Assembly (NCBI GenBank): GCA_937898685.1
Contig: CALEJT010000048.1
Span: 35,328 to 99,327, forward strand
DNA: 64,000 nucleotides
DNA from: an uncultured Gammaproteobacteria bacterium
Lineage (GTDB): Bacteria; Pseudomonadota; Gammaproteobacteria; Pseudomonadales; Pseudohongiellaceae
Direction of reading: 5' to 3'
Positions 7,913 through 17,763 of the stretch are shown here, piece by piece. How positions within the stretch are numbered: position 1 is the stretch's first letter; each line of letters opens with the position of its first letter. Made by a program: the position numbers and the translations under genes. The notes beneath the pieces were generated by a model. That model saw nothing but the letters and a program-made list of their open reading frames with translations, had not been told where the DNA came from and made no database searches.

Positions 7913-10900
7913 ATGAAACAGTCCATATTGCGTGGTTTTAAGACCAATGCATTGACGCTGTCCGTATCTGCCGTCGCTTCTGGTCTTGCCTTCGCGCCTT
8001 CCATTCATGCCCAGCCGCTCGAGGAAATCCAGGTTACCGGTTCGCGTATCCGTGCCACCGACGGCATGGTGATGCCGACTCCGGTCACCGCGATGTCGAC
8101 CGAGGAATTGGCCTCCTTCCAGCCCGGCAGCACCGTAGCCGAGCAGCTCGATACCTTGCCACAGTTCTTCGGCAACGGCTCCTCTCAGAGAGGTGGCGGT
8201 GTGCTGTTCGACAGCGCCGGTGGTAGCTACCTCAACATGCGCAACCTCGGCAACAACCGTACGCTGGTGCTGTTCGACGGCTCTCGTGTGGTGCCGGCCG
8301 ACAAGCGCGGTTCGGTCAACGTCGATACGCTCCCCACGGCTCTGCTGCGCACTGTGGACGTGGTCACCGGTGGTGCCTCCGCCGCTTACGGCGCCGACGC
8401 GCTCGGTGGTGTGACCAACTTCGTGCTCGACCGCGAATTCGAAGGTCTCAAGGCGGAGATCGGCACCGGTATCACCGAGGTCGGTGACGGTGAGCGCTGG
8501 AACCTCTCGCTCGCCGGCGGTAAGCGGATCGGCGAACGTACGCACGTGATCGGTTCGGTGCAGGCCATGCACATCAACCAGATCAACCGCGAAGCCCGCG
8601 ACCTCGACAGCGACTGGTTCCAGCGTTGGGGCTGGGTCACGAACCCAGAATGGTACCCCGGCGCGCCGATCGGCATCCCGCAGCGAATCACCGTTCCCAA
8701 CGTCTGCTCCAACGAACACAGCCCCACCGGTGTGATCTGGGCCCGTATCGGACCCAACGCCGCCAACAGCCGCGGCGAACTCGCCGACTTCGCACTCAAC
8801 GGCATGACCTTCACCGAAGATGGCCGCGACGTGCGTCAGTTCATCCAGGGTGACTACAGCGTGCCGCCGAGCGCCACCGGTGCCACCAAGTCGATGTCCG
8901 GCGGTCCCGAGTGCGCCTACGCCAACGACGCCTTCGGCAGCGGTGTGGCCGGCAACGAAGTGGTGAGCCGCTCCGCCTTCGCCGCCATCAAGTACGACGT
9001 CAACGACTCGTTGAGTGTGTTCGCCCAGGTCCTGGCCGGCCGCTCCGAATCCAACTTCGTCAGTGTCCGCGGCGGTCCGTCGCTGCAGGACGGCTGGTTC
9101 GCCACCATCTATCGTGAAAACGCCTTCCTGCCGGAAAGCGTGGCACGCGCCATGGATGAAGCCGGCATCGATTCCTTCCAGCTCCACAAACTGGGTGCGC
9201 TCAAGGGGGCGGCCGAGCCTGGTGTGGGCGCCGACAACAAAGGTGTGTTCGGCACCTATTCCTGGAGCGTCGGCTTCGACGCCATCCTGCCGAACGATTG
9301 GAGTCTGCGCGGTTCGTGGCAGAGCGGTGAGTCGCACAAGCGCACCGGCATCTACGACGAGATCCGCGTGGACCGCATGTTCCTCGCTCTGGACGCCGTG
9401 CGCGATCCGAACACCGGCGCCATCGTATGTAACGTGCAGCTGTACAACCCGACGCCGGAACAGCTGGCCGATGCGGTGAAGGATCGTCTCGAATCTCCCG
9501 GCGGCGCTCCGGGCGGTACCCGCAACCCGCTCAGCACCAATCCGCTGAAATCGCCGATCGGTCTCGACAACACCGTACGTGACTGCGTGCCCTGGAACGT
9601 GTTCGGTCAGGGCAATGCCTCGCAGGCCGCGCTCGACTACATCACCACGCCGAAGATGGGCGACAGCTACGTCAACCAGGACTTCGCCGAGCTCCTGCTC
9701 AGCGGTGACCTGATCGAAGGCTGGGCCGGCACCATCAACTTCGCGGCCGGTCTGACCTGGCGTGAACAGAGCTTCAGCGACCACGCCCTGCCGCGCGAAA
9801 TCGACGAATTGGGACCGCCCCTCAATGCACCGCATCTGGGCATCCGCGGCATTCCGCCGAGCTTCACCGGTGGTTCGGCCAACCTGCATCAGTTCTCCAC
9901 CGTGCCTGACGTGGATGGTGAATACGACGTGTGGGAATGGTTCGGCGAGTTGAACATCCCGCTGTGGGAAGCCAACAACGGTCCGCAGCGCGTCGACAGC
10001 AGCGTGGCCTATCGTTCGTCCGACTACTCCAGCGTGGGCCGCGTCGAAAGCTGGAAGATCGGCCTCGAGTTCCAGGTGTACGACGATCTGCGTCTGCGTG
10101 CCACCAAGTCGCGCGACGTGCGTGAGGCCACCTTCGCCGAGCGCTTCGACTTCCAGGGCACTGGTGGCTCGGTGAACGACCCGCTGTACGGCAACACCAG
10201 CTTCCAGATCACCACCGTGTCCGGTGGTAACCCGAACCTGAAGCCGGAAGTCGCCAACACCGTGGTGGTCGGTGCCGTGTTCGAACCCTCCTGGTTCGAT
10301 GGTCTGCGTCTGTCCGCCGACTGGTACGAAGTGCAGATCAAGGATGCCGTGGGCACCCTCGGCGTGCAGCGTATCGTCGACGAGTGCTACGCCGGCAACA
10401 CCGCGCTCTGCGCCCAGTTCGAACGTGACCCGAACACCGGTTTCATCGGCCGCGTGTTCAACACCTTCCTGAACGTGGCCCAGGCCAAGGTGGAAGGTGT
10501 GGACTTCGAAGCGTCCTACTCGATGGAGCCGGACTTCTTCGCCAACGAGCTGGAAACCCTCAACCTGCGCATCCTGGGCGGCTACATCGCCGAGCGTTCC
10601 GACACCGGGCTCGGTGGTCAGCCGCTGGATCAGGCCGGCTGGCTGTCCACGCCGGATCTGACCTCGGTGGCCACGCTGACCTACGGCGTCGGCCCCTACA
10701 GCATCCAGCTGCAGCAGCGCTACATCGCCTCGGTTCTGAACAAGAACACGGCGGTCAGCTCGAACTGGATCGAAGGTCGTGACGTCGACACCCTGCGCAT
10801 CCCGTCGGCCAACTACACCAACCTGCAGCTCGCCTACAGCGGCGACATGTCGAATGGCGGTGAATGGCGTCTGGCCTTCAACGTCACCAACCTGTTCGAC

Positions 10901-11014
10901 CGTAACCCGCCGATCATCCCGAACTACGGGACCCGCGGCGGCGCCCAGGCGATCGGTCAGAGCTACGACGAGTTCGGTCGTCGTTATCAGGTCAGCCTGA
11001 ACATGAGCTTCTAA
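7913..11014 (+). CDS. TonB-dependent receptor, tandem copy 1
   Basis: 1033 residues from the ATG after AGAGGGGA. A signal peptide (ASGLAFAPSIHAQ) precedes LEEIQVTGSRIRATDG, a plug domain (TVAEQLDTLPQFFG, YLNMRNLGNNRTLVLFDG, VDVVTGGASAAYGADALGG) and a large barrel with the typical C-terminal ending GRRYQVSLNMSF. The FDGSRVVP and TGGASAAYG motifs place it in the large receptor group common in Gammaproteobacteria and sphingomonads that import oligosaccharides, peptides or unknown organic ligands with TonB/ExbBD energy. Ligand unknown. Copy 2 begins 408 bases downstream and is about four-fifths identical by eye. A Rho-independent terminator follows, so each copy is its own transcription unit. Confidence 0.95.
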   Translation: MKQSILRGFKTNALTLSVSAVASGLAFAPSIHAQPLEEIQVTGSRIRATDGMVMPTPVTAMSTEELASFQPGSTVAEQLDTLPQFFGNGSSQRGGGVLFDSAGGSYLNMRNLGNNRTLVLFDGSRVVPADKRGSVNVDTLPTALLRTVDVVTGGASAAYGADALGGVTNFVLDREFEGLKAEIGTGITEVGDGERWNLSLAGGKRIGERTHVIGSVQAMHINQINREARDLDSDWFQRWGWVTNPEWYPGAPIGIPQRITVPNVCSNEHSPTGVIWARIGPNAANSRGELADFALNGMTFTEDGRDVRQFIQGDYSVPPSATGATKSMSGGPECAYANDAFGSGVAGNEVVSRSAFAAIKYDVNDSLSVFAQVLAGRSESNFVSVRGGPSLQDGWFATIYRENAFLPESVARAMDEAGIDSFQLHKLGALKGAAEPGVGADNKGVFGTYSWSVGFDAILPNDWSLRGSWQSGESHKRTGIYDEIRVDRMFLALDAVRDPNTGAIVCNVQLYNPTPEQLADAVKDRLESPGGAPGGTRNPLSTNPLKSPIGLDNTVRDCVPWNVFGQGNASQAALDYITTPKMGDSYVNQDFAELLLSGDLIEGWAGTINFAAGLTWREQSFSDHALPREIDELGPPLNAPHLGIRGIPPSFTGGSANLHQFSTVPDVDGEYDVWEWFGELNIPLWEANNGPQRVDSSVAYRSSDYSSVGRVESWKIGLEFQVYDDLRLRATKSRDVREATFAERFDFQGTGGSVNDPLYGNTSFQITTVSGGNPNLKPEVANTVVVGAVFEPSWFDGLRLSADWYEVQIKDAVGTLGVQRIVDECYAGNTALCAQFERDPNTGFIGRVFNTFLNVAQAKVEGVDFEASYSMEPDFFANELETLNLRILGGYIAERSDTGLGGQPLDQAGWLSTPDLTSVATLTYGVGPYSIQLQQRYIASVLNKNTAVSSNWIEGRDVDTLRIPSANYTNLQLAYSGDMSNGGEWRLAFNVTNLFDRNPPIIPNYGTRGGAQAIGQSYDEFGRRYQVSLNMSF

Positions 11015-11043
11015 GCTCTAAGCGGGCAGTGGCCGTAAGAGAG

Positions 11044-11071
11044 AAACGGGACCTTCGGGTCCCGTTTTTTT
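11044..11071 (+). terminator. Rho-independent terminator after receptor copy 1
   Basis: Hairpin AACGGGACC-TTCG-GGTCCCGTT followed by seven T residues, 30 bases after the stop codon. The same stem-loop recurs after copy 2. Confidence 0.95.
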
Positions 11072-11422
11072 GCGGTATCGCCAGCAAACCGTATGCTGAT
11101 TCTTGTGCAGAAGGGAACGAACCGTCCAGTACGGAACTGGTTCTGCAATCAAATTTCTGGACCTTTGTGTAAAAAATTAGCTTGACGGGGGCGCTTTCTC
11201 GCCAACATAGTCCGCCCCCGAGGGGAATAAGAAGAAAAATCGGGGGAGAGCGCAGTGGCCAAGGACGCACTTGAGCTTGCGCAGTCGCTTCCTGTTGGTC
11301 TCTTTGCGAGCCTTCGACTCATTTCTCTTTAGCGGTACCTCGGTTCGTCACCCGGCGTTTGCGGTGACGACTCAACAGCATTTCGCACTAGAACGAATAT
11401 CAAGTTGAGAGGGGAAAACCAT
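11072..11422 (+). promoter_or_regulatory. leader of receptor copy 2 with promoter inside a GC-rich palindrome
   Basis: No gene seen. TTGACG (11182-11187), an 18-base spacer and CATAGT (11206-11211) form a plausible promoter. A perfect 8-bp inverted repeat CGGGGGCG (11186-11193) / CGCCCCCG (11213-11220) encloses the -10 and could be an operator. A long 5' leader of about 200 bases follows. The ribosome site AGAGGGGAA at 11408-11416 matches copy 1. Confidence 0.5.
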
Positions 11423-14400
11423 ATGCAACGCAGTTCACTTAGGTCCACGTCGTTCCAACCCAAGGCCTTGGTGCTATCGGTGGCTGCTGCGGCAAGCTTC
11501 TGGTCGCTGAGCACACAGGCCCAACAACAACTCGAAGAAATCCAGATCACCGGTTCGCGTATCCGTGCCACCGATGGCATGGTGATGCCGACTCCGGTCA
11601 CCGCCATGACCACCGACGAGCTGTCCTCGTTCCAGCCCGGCAGCACCGTGGCCGAACAGCTCGACACGCTGCCGCAGTTCTTCGGCAACAACACCTCACA
11701 GCGCGGCGGGGGCGTGCTGTTCGGTGACGGCGGCGGCAGCTATCTCAACATGCGCAACCTCGGCACCAACCGCACGCTGGTACTGTTCGACGGTTCGCGT
11801 GTCGTGCCCGCCGACAAACGCGGTGCCGTGAACGTCGATACCCTGCCGACCGCGCTGCTGCGCACGGTCGACGTGGTGACCGGTGGTGCATCCGCCGCCT
11901 ACGGCGCCGACGCCCTCGGCGGTGTGACCAACTTCGTTCTGGATCGAGAATTCCAAGGCCTGAAGGCCGAGGTCGGTACGGGCATCACCGAGCAGGGTGA
12001 TGGTCAGCGCTGGAACGTATCGCTCGCAGGTGGTACGCAGATCGGCGAGCGCATGCACGTGATCGGCTCCGTGCAGGCCATGCACATCAACCAGATCAAC
12101 CGCGAAGCCCACGAGCTCGATGACTGGTACGACCGCTGGGGTTGGGTAACGAACCCCGAGTGGCGACCGGGTGCGCCGCTCGGTGTGCCGCAGCGTCTCA
12201 CGGTGCCCAAGGTGTGCTCCAACGAACACAGCCCAGCTGGTGTGATCTGGGCGCGCGCCGGCAGCACGAGTGCCTCGCAGTTGATCCCGTTCTCACTGAA
12301 CGGCATGACCTTCACCAACGACGGCAAGGACGTGCGCCGCTTCGTCCAGGGTGATTACAGCGTACCGCCCAGCGCTCCCGGTGCCACCAAATCGATGTCG
12401 GGCGGCCCCGAATGTGACCTCGCCACCCGCGCTTTCGGCACTGGTGTGGCCGGTAACGAAGTGGTCAACCGTGCTGCTTTCGCCGCCGTCAAATACGACT
12501 TCACCGACTCCTTCAGTGCCTATGCCCAGATATTGGCCGGTCGTTCCGAGTCCAACTTCGTGAGCCACCGCGGCGGTGCCTCGCTGCAGGACGGTTGGTT
12601 CGCCACCATCTATCGCGAGAACGCCTTCCTGCCGGAATCGGTGGCGCAGGCGATGGACGCGGCCGGCATCTCGTCCTTCCAGCTCCACAAACTCGGCAAC
12701 TTCTTCGATGACGCCGACCCCGGTGTGGGCTCCGACAACCGCGGCGTGTTCGGCACCTATTCGTGGGCCGTGGGCTTCGATGCCCGTCTGCCCAACGGCT
12801 GGGACCTGCACGGTTCGTGGCAGACCGGTGAATCGCACAAACGCACCGGCATCTACGGCGAGATCCGTGTGGACCGCATGTTCCTCGCGATCGACGCCGT
12901 ACGTCATCCGCAAACCGGCGCCATCGTGTGCAACGTGCAGCTCTACAACCCGACGCCGGAGCAGTTGCAGGCATCCGTGGCCGGTCGTCTCGAATCGCCC
13001 GGTGGTGCACCCGGTGGTACGCGTCAGCCGCTGAGCACCAATCCGCTGCTCTCGCCCGTAGGTCTCGACAACACCATCCGCGATTGCGTTCCCTGGAACG
13101 TGTTCGGCACCGGCAATGCCTCGCGCGAAGCCATCGACTACATCAGCACGCCCAAGATCGGTGACAGCTACGTCAACCAGGATTTCGCCGAGCTCTTGCT
13201 AACCGGTGACCTGATCGAAGGTTGGGCCGGCACCATCAACTTCGCGGCCGGTCTCACCTGGCGTGATCAGGACTTCAACGACAAGGCGCTGCCGCGTGAA
13301 ATCGACGTGTTGGGTCCGCCGCTCAACGCACCGGAGATCGGCATCCGCGGTATCCCGCCGGGATTCACCGGTGGTTCGGCCAACCTGCACCAGTTCTCGA
13401 CGGTGCCGGACGTGGATGGTCAGTACGACGTGTGGGAATGGTTCTTCGAGTTGAACATTCCGCTCTGGGAAGCCGACAACGGCCCGCAGCGCCTCGACAA
13501 CAGCCTGGCCTTCCGCTCATCCGACTACTCGAGCGTGGGCCGGGTCGAAAGCTGGAAGGCTGGTCTCGAATTCCAGGTGCTGGAAGACCTGCGCATCCGT
13601 GCCACCAAGTCGCGCGACGTACGTGAGGCCACCTTCGCCGAACGTTTCGACTTCCAAGGTGGTGGCGGTACGGTGAACGACCCGCGCTTCAACGGCACCA
13701 GCTTCCAGATCACGACGGTGTCCGGTGGTAACCCCAACCTGAAGCCGGAAACCGCCAACACCGTGGTGGCCGGTATCGTCTATGAGCCGCGCTGGTTCGA
13801 TGGGCTGCGGCTGTCGGCCGACTGGTACGAAGTGAAGATCAAGGACGCCGTGGGCACGCTCGGCGTGCAGCGCATCGTCGACGAGTGTGAGATCAACGGC
13901 GTACAAGCGCTGTGTCAGCAATTCGAACGTGATCCCGCCACCGGCTTCATCGGCCGTGTGTTCAACACCTTCCTGAACGTAGCGCAGGCCAAGGTGGAAG
14001 GTATCGACTTCGAAGCCGTGTACACGATGGAGCCGAACTTCTTCGCCAACGAGGAAGAAAGCCTCAACCTGCGCATGCTTGGTGGCTACATCAAGGAACG
14101 TTCGGACACGCCGCTCGGCGGCCAGCCGCTGGATCAGTCGGGTTGGATCGGAACGCCTGACTTCACCACCGTTGCCACGCTCACCTACAACGTCGGTCCG
14201 TACAGTGTGCAGTTGCAGCAGCGCCACATCGCTCGCACCGAAAACCGCAACACGGGCGCCAGCTCGGGTTGGGTAATCGGCCGCGACGTGGATACGCTCG
14301 ACATTTCCTCGGGTAACTACACCAACCTGCAGCTCGGTTACCGTGGGGAGACGTCGACCGGCGCCGAATGGCGTCTGGCGCTCAACGTCACCAACCTGTT

Positions 14401-14518
14401 CGACCGTCCGCCGCCGATCGTGCCGAACTACGGTACGCGCGCCGGTGCTCAGAGCATTCCGCAGAGCTACGACGAGTTCGGTCGTCGCTATCAACTGAGC
14501 CTGAACATGAGCTTCTGA
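11423..14518 (+). CDS. TonB-dependent receptor, tandem copy 2
   Basis: 1031 residues starting at the ATG nine bases after the ribosome site. The architecture is the same as copy 1: signal peptide, LEEIQITGSRIRATDG, plug, barrel, and C-terminal GRRYQLSLNMSF. The plug and many barrel strands are almost identical to copy 1. Differences cluster in short stretches (for example around residues 265-280, 425-435 and 818-825), where loops may alter ligand preference. The signal peptides and leaders are more diverged than the mature proteins. This is a tandem gene duplication whose copies keep separate promoters and near-identical terminators. Ligand unknown. Confidence 0.95.
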   Translation: MQRSSLRSTSFQPKALVLSVAAAASFWSLSTQAQQQLEEIQITGSRIRATDGMVMPTPVTAMTTDELSSFQPGSTVAEQLDTLPQFFGNNTSQRGGGVLFGDGGGSYLNMRNLGTNRTLVLFDGSRVVPADKRGAVNVDTLPTALLRTVDVVTGGASAAYGADALGGVTNFVLDREFQGLKAEVGTGITEQGDGQRWNVSLAGGTQIGERMHVIGSVQAMHINQINREAHELDDWYDRWGWVTNPEWRPGAPLGVPQRLTVPKVCSNEHSPAGVIWARAGSTSASQLIPFSLNGMTFTNDGKDVRRFVQGDYSVPPSAPGATKSMSGGPECDLATRAFGTGVAGNEVVNRAAFAAVKYDFTDSFSAYAQILAGRSESNFVSHRGGASLQDGWFATIYRENAFLPESVAQAMDAAGISSFQLHKLGNFFDDADPGVGSDNRGVFGTYSWAVGFDARLPNGWDLHGSWQTGESHKRTGIYGEIRVDRMFLAIDAVRHPQTGAIVCNVQLYNPTPEQLQASVAGRLESPGGAPGGTRQPLSTNPLLSPVGLDNTIRDCVPWNVFGTGNASREAIDYISTPKIGDSYVNQDFAELLLTGDLIEGWAGTINFAAGLTWRDQDFNDKALPREIDVLGPPLNAPEIGIRGIPPGFTGGSANLHQFSTVPDVDGQYDVWEWFFELNIPLWEADNGPQRLDNSLAFRSSDYSSVGRVESWKAGLEFQVLEDLRIRATKSRDVREATFAERFDFQGGGGTVNDPRFNGTSFQITTVSGGNPNLKPETANTVVAGIVYEPRWFDGLRLSADWYEVKIKDAVGTLGVQRIVDECEINGVQALCQQFERDPATGFIGRVFNTFLNVAQAKVEGIDFEAVYTMEPNFFANEEESLNLRMLGGYIKERSDTPLGGQPLDQSGWIGTPDFTTVATLTYNVGPYSVQLQQRHIARTENRNTGASSGWVIGRDVDTLDISSGNYTNLQLGYRGETSTGAEWRLALNVTNLFDRPPPIVPNYGTRAGAQSIPQSYDEFGRRYQLSLNMSF

Positions 14519-14539
14519 TAAGGAGTTCGCGCGAGATGG

Positions 14540-14567
14540 AACGGGACCTTCGGGTCCCGTTTCTTTT
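14540..14567 (+). terminator. Rho-independent terminator after receptor copy 2
   Basis: AACGGGACC-TTCG-GGTCCCGTT stem followed by TCTTTT; the same stem-loop as after copy 1. It lies just beyond the stop codon and before the convergent GH84 gene. Confidence 0.92.
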
Positions 14568-14575
14568 GGTGAGTC

Positions 14576-15643
14576 TCAGGTCAAACAGGCAGGATCGAAT
14601 ACGTACTCGCCGCGTAGCCAGGCCACGACTTCGCGCGCCATCGGTTCGTCGTCCAGCATCGAGTATTCGGCCATCAGCACCTGACGCGTGGCCTCATCCA
14701 GTTTTTCCAAGCCCTGATGTTGAAAACGTTCCGCGTCGCGCGTGAGCAACAATGCCAGGGCAGGGCTGCAGAGTTGGTGCAGGGCATCGTCGATAGTACT
14801 GGGACGATCGTTCCGATAATGCTGCGCCAGCGCATGCAGGGCCAGTTGTGAGAGATGACCTTCATTCATCGGATTGCAGAGATGGCCACTGCAATGCGCA
14901 CGCAGTACGGCCGGGTCGCGACCGGCAGCAGGAGCGAGATGCAGGAAGGGCGTCAGACGTTTGGCATCGTTGACGGGATAGTTGTCCCAGAGCAGGGGCT
15001 TGCGACCGAAACGCTCGGAGACGGCATGCAGATGCTCCGCTGGATAGTCGTGCGAAATCACCTTGGGGCCCGTCCAGAACAGCAGGTGCGAGCGGTCGAG
15101 CCCGGCACCGAGCTCCTGCAGATAGCCTGGCGGCGGCGCACCGAAATATTGGATCAGCGCCGGATCGTCCGAGTAATAGGTGGGGCACACGGCATAGCGG
15201 CGCGCATTTGAGAGTGCCACGATGAAGTCGACGATGCGCAGCTGCTGCGTGGCGAGCTCGGGGAAATCGCCCGGCATGTCGTCGAAGAGAATGCACAGGA
15301 GATCGAGATGCAGGGCGTTGAGCTGTTCCAGCTTGCGTGAAAGCAGTCGCTGATTGGCCGGCGAAAAATCGCGGTAGAGCGCATAGGGACTCAGGCCGAT
15401 GCCGAAGGCCACCTTGGCTTCGCGATAGTGTTCGCGTAGGGAAACCAGTTGCCGGAACTCTTCTTCCGGATGGAGCTGCTGCCATTCCTTGCGCAGATGG
15501 ACGTCGTTCTTCGGGGCGTAGACGTAGGTGTTGAAACCGTGCTCCCGCAGGAAGCCGGCGTAGGCACGCCGGCAACTCCAGTCCCATTGGCGCCCGAAGT
15601 AGCCTTCGATGACGCCGAAAGGATAGTCGTGGAAGGGAATCAT
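14576..15643 (-). CDS. GH84-type beta-N-acetylglucosaminidase
   Basis: 355 residues. The GH84 barrel is recognisable: GVIEGYFGRQWDW (residues 10-22), NTYVYAPKNDVHLRKEW, the catalytic Asp pair in CILFDDMPGD (D121, D122), YAVCPTYYSDD, LFWTGPKVISH and LLWDNYPVND. Family members cleave beta-linked N-acetylglucosamine by substrate-assisted catalysis; they include bacterial O-GlcNAcase homologues. No signal peptide is seen, so this one appears cytoplasmic and may act on small GlcNAc-containing products. It starts four bases after the aminotransferase stop, so both are probably one operon. It is shorter than many secreted GH84 enzymes because carbohydrate-binding modules are absent. Confidence 0.85.
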   Translation of the reverse strand: MIPFHDYPFGVIEGYFGRQWDWSCRRAYAGFLREHGFNTYVYAPKNDVHLRKEWQQLHPEEEFRQLVSLREHYREAKVAFGIGLSPYALYRDFSPANQRLLSRKLEQLNALHLDLLCILFDDMPGDFPELATQQLRIVDFIVALSNARRYAVCPTYYSDDPALIQYFGAPPPGYLQELGAGLDRSHLLFWTGPKVISHDYPAEHLHAVSERFGRKPLLWDNYPVNDAKRLTPFLHLAPAAGRDPAVLRAHCSGHLCNPMNEGHLSQLALHALAQHYRNDRPSTIDDALHQLCSPALALLLTRDAERFQHQGLEKLDEATRQVLMAEYSMLDDEPMAREVVAWLRGEYVFDPACLT

Positions 15644-15647
15644 CGCC

Positions 15648-16817
15648 TCACTGCGATTCCATCAGACGTTTGATGCGACCGATGGCTTCGATGATGTTCT
15701 CGGTGCTGCTGGCGTAGCTGAAGCGGATGTAGCCTTCGCCGAGATGACCGAAACTCGTACCCGCCACGGTGGCGACACCGGCTTCTTCGAGCAGGAGTTC
15801 TTCCAATTGTTTCGATTTCAGACCCGTGCCCGTGATGTTCGGGAAGGCATAGAAGGCACCCTTCGGTTCGATGCAGGAGAAACCAGGCACTTCGTTGAGC
15901 AGTTTGACGATCAGCCTGCGACGTTCGTCGAAGGTGCGAACCATGTGATCGACGGCATCCTGTGGGCCCTGCAGGGCTTCGATGCCGGCACGCTGCACCG
16001 GCGCCGACGGGCAGGAATTGCTGTTGATCTGCAGACGCTCGGCGTGATCGATCAGGGAGGCCGGCCATACGCCGTAGCCCAGACGCCAGCCCGTCATCGA
16101 ATAGGTCTTGCTCCAGCCGTCGAGCAGGATGGTGCGATCACGGATCGATTCGTACTCGAGGAAGCTGACGTGCTCGAGTCCGTCGTAGGTCAGACGCGCA
16201 TAGATCTCGTCGGCCAGTAGCGTCACGTGCGGGAATTTTTCGAGGCCTTTCACGAAGTGTTCGATCACGTCGCGCTCGAGCACGCCACCGGTCGGGTTGG
16301 CCGGCGTATTGATGATGATCAGGCGGGTACGGTCGGTGATCTGGCTGAGTACGCGATCGGGATCGAAGGCGAAGCCGGTCGATTCCAACAGCTCGATCGG
16401 CACCGGCGTGGCGCCGCTGAAGTTGATCATCGACTCGTAGATCGGGAAACCCGGGTTGGGATACATGATTTCCGCACCAGGCTCGCCGAACATCATGATG
16501 GCGAAGAACATGGTGGGCTTGCCGCCCGGCACGATCATCACGTGCTCGGGATTGACGTCCACACCGCGGTATTTGCGGATGTCTTCCACCACGGCCTGGC
16601 GCAGTTCGGGCAGGCCCTTCGCCGGCGTGTAGAAGTGGAAGCCATCATCGATGGCACGCTTGCCGGCCTCCACGATGTTCTGCGGCGTGCGGAAGTCGGG
16701 GGCCCCGATGCCGAGGTTGATGATGCTGCGACCCTGGGCTTCCAGAGCCTTGGCTTTGGCGAGAATCTTGAAAGCGGATTCCGTCCCGAGTCGGGACATG
16801 GCTTGTGCGAGCTGCAT
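15648..16817 (-). CDS. class I/II PLP-dependent aminotransferase
   Basis: 389 residues, the usual length for AspC/AlaA-type fold-I enzymes. Visible motifs: NLGIGAPDFRTPQNI, HFYTPAKGLPELR, the NPTGG motif (NTPANPTGGVL), LADEIYARL, the PLP lysine in DGWSKTYSMTGWRLGYG (K237) and a C-terminal arginine region FGHLGEGYIRFSYA. It transfers an amino group between an amino acid and a 2-oxo acid; exact substrates (aspartate, alanine or aromatic) cannot be assigned. It lies upstream of the GH84 gene and is divergent from the DUF481 gene. Confidence 0.88.
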   Translation of the reverse strand: MQLAQAMSRLGTESAFKILAKAKALEAQGRSIINLGIGAPDFRTPQNIVEAGKRAIDDGFHFYTPAKGLPELRQAVVEDIRKYRGVDVNPEHVMIVPGGKPTMFFAIMMFGEPGAEIMYPNPGFPIYESMINFSGATPVPIELLESTGFAFDPDRVLSQITDRTRLIIINTPANPTGGVLERDVIEHFVKGLEKFPHVTLLADEIYARLTYDGLEHVSFLEYESIRDRTILLDGWSKTYSMTGWRLGYGVWPASLIDHAERLQINSNSCPSAPVQRAGIEALQGPQDAVDHMVRTFDERRRLIVKLLNEVPGFSCIEPKGAFYAFPNITGTGLKSKQLEELLLEEAGVATVAGTSFGHLGEGYIRFSYASSTENIIEAIGRIKRLMESQ

Positions 16818-16979
16818 GCGATGAAGGCCTCACGTGGGCAAAGCTGTAAGCGCCCGGAGTATACACGCAAGCACGATGGCGTCGATGCGCGGCGCCTGTT
16901 GGGTTTGCTCAGCTGCAGTGGTTAAATGCGGCCTTGCGCCGAGTCGATGGCGCTGGATACCGTCTCAGAGGAACTGACC

Positions 16980-17687
16980 ATGAATTTCAAACGCACCCTG
17001 CTCTCCATCCTGCTCCTGGCTTCCGGTCCCGTTCTTGCACAGAGCACTGACCCCGTCGAGGCCAGCATCTCTCTGGGGTACGTTGGCACCACCGGTAACA
17101 CCGAAACCACCACGTTCAACACCGAATTCCTGCTCACCCTGCGCAGCGCTCCCTGGACCCACAACCTGAAGTTCCAGGCGCTGGGTTCGCAGGAGAACAA
17201 AGAGACGAAGGCAGAACGCTATTACCTCGAAGACAAATCCGACCTCACCATCAGCGAACGTCAGTACGTGTTCGGCAAGGCCAACTACACCGACGACCGC
17301 TTCAGCGGTTACGACTATCAGGCCTCCGCCGCCGTAGGTTACGGTGTGTTCCTCCTGCGCGACGACGTGTTCAGCCTGGAGGCCTTCGGTGGTCCCGGTT
17401 ATCGTCACAACGAATTGCTCGATGGCACCTCCGAGGGCGAGGCGATCTTCAGCTTGGGTGAGAACTTCAGCTGGCAGATCAGCCAGAGCTCCGCGCTGAC
17501 GCAGAGCTTCACGTCCGAAGTGGGCGAAGAATTGACCGTGAGCCGCTTCGAGATCGGCCTCATCTCCAACATCATCGATCGCATCGCCACCAAGATCGCC
17601 TTCCAGGCCCGCAACATTTCCGAAGTGCCGGAAGGCAACAAGAAGACGGACACCCAGACCTCCGTCTCGCTGGTCTACTCCTTCTGA
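16980..17687 (+). CDS. DUF481 family outer-membrane-type protein
   Basis: 235 residues from the ATG preceded by GAGGAACTG; an upstream in-frame start would add 18 residues and destroy the signal peptide. A cleavable signal (LLSILLLASGPVLAQ) is followed by repeated amphipathic strands, opening with ASISLGYVGTTGNTETTTF, the DUF481/YdiY signature, and ending TDTQTSVSLVYSF with the terminal phenylalanine typical of outer-membrane barrels. Function is unknown; E. coli YdiY is acid-inducible. It stands alone between the aminotransferase (divergent) and putP. Confidence 0.85.
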   Translation: MNFKRTLLSILLLASGPVLAQSTDPVEASISLGYVGTTGNTETTTFNTEFLLTLRSAPWTHNLKFQALGSQENKETKAERYYLEDKSDLTISERQYVFGKANYTDDRFSGYDYQASAAVGYGVFLLRDDVFSLEAFGGPGYRHNELLDGTSEGEAIFSLGENFSWQISQSSALTQSFTSEVGEELTVSRFEIGLISNIIDRIATKIAFQARNISEVPEGNKKTDTQTSVSLVYSF

Positions 17688-17763
17688 GGAACTCTCGCCC
17701 GGTGTCGTGTACGAATCGATGTGTGCGAACGCCGGGTAGGATGCGCTGAGGTAGCGAACGACG

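Noticed and set aside
7895..9889. 664-codon minus-strand frame antisense to receptor copy 1
   Set aside because: Shadow frame caused by GC-rich codon structure; a similar but shorter one exists opposite copy 2, as expected for antisense shadows.
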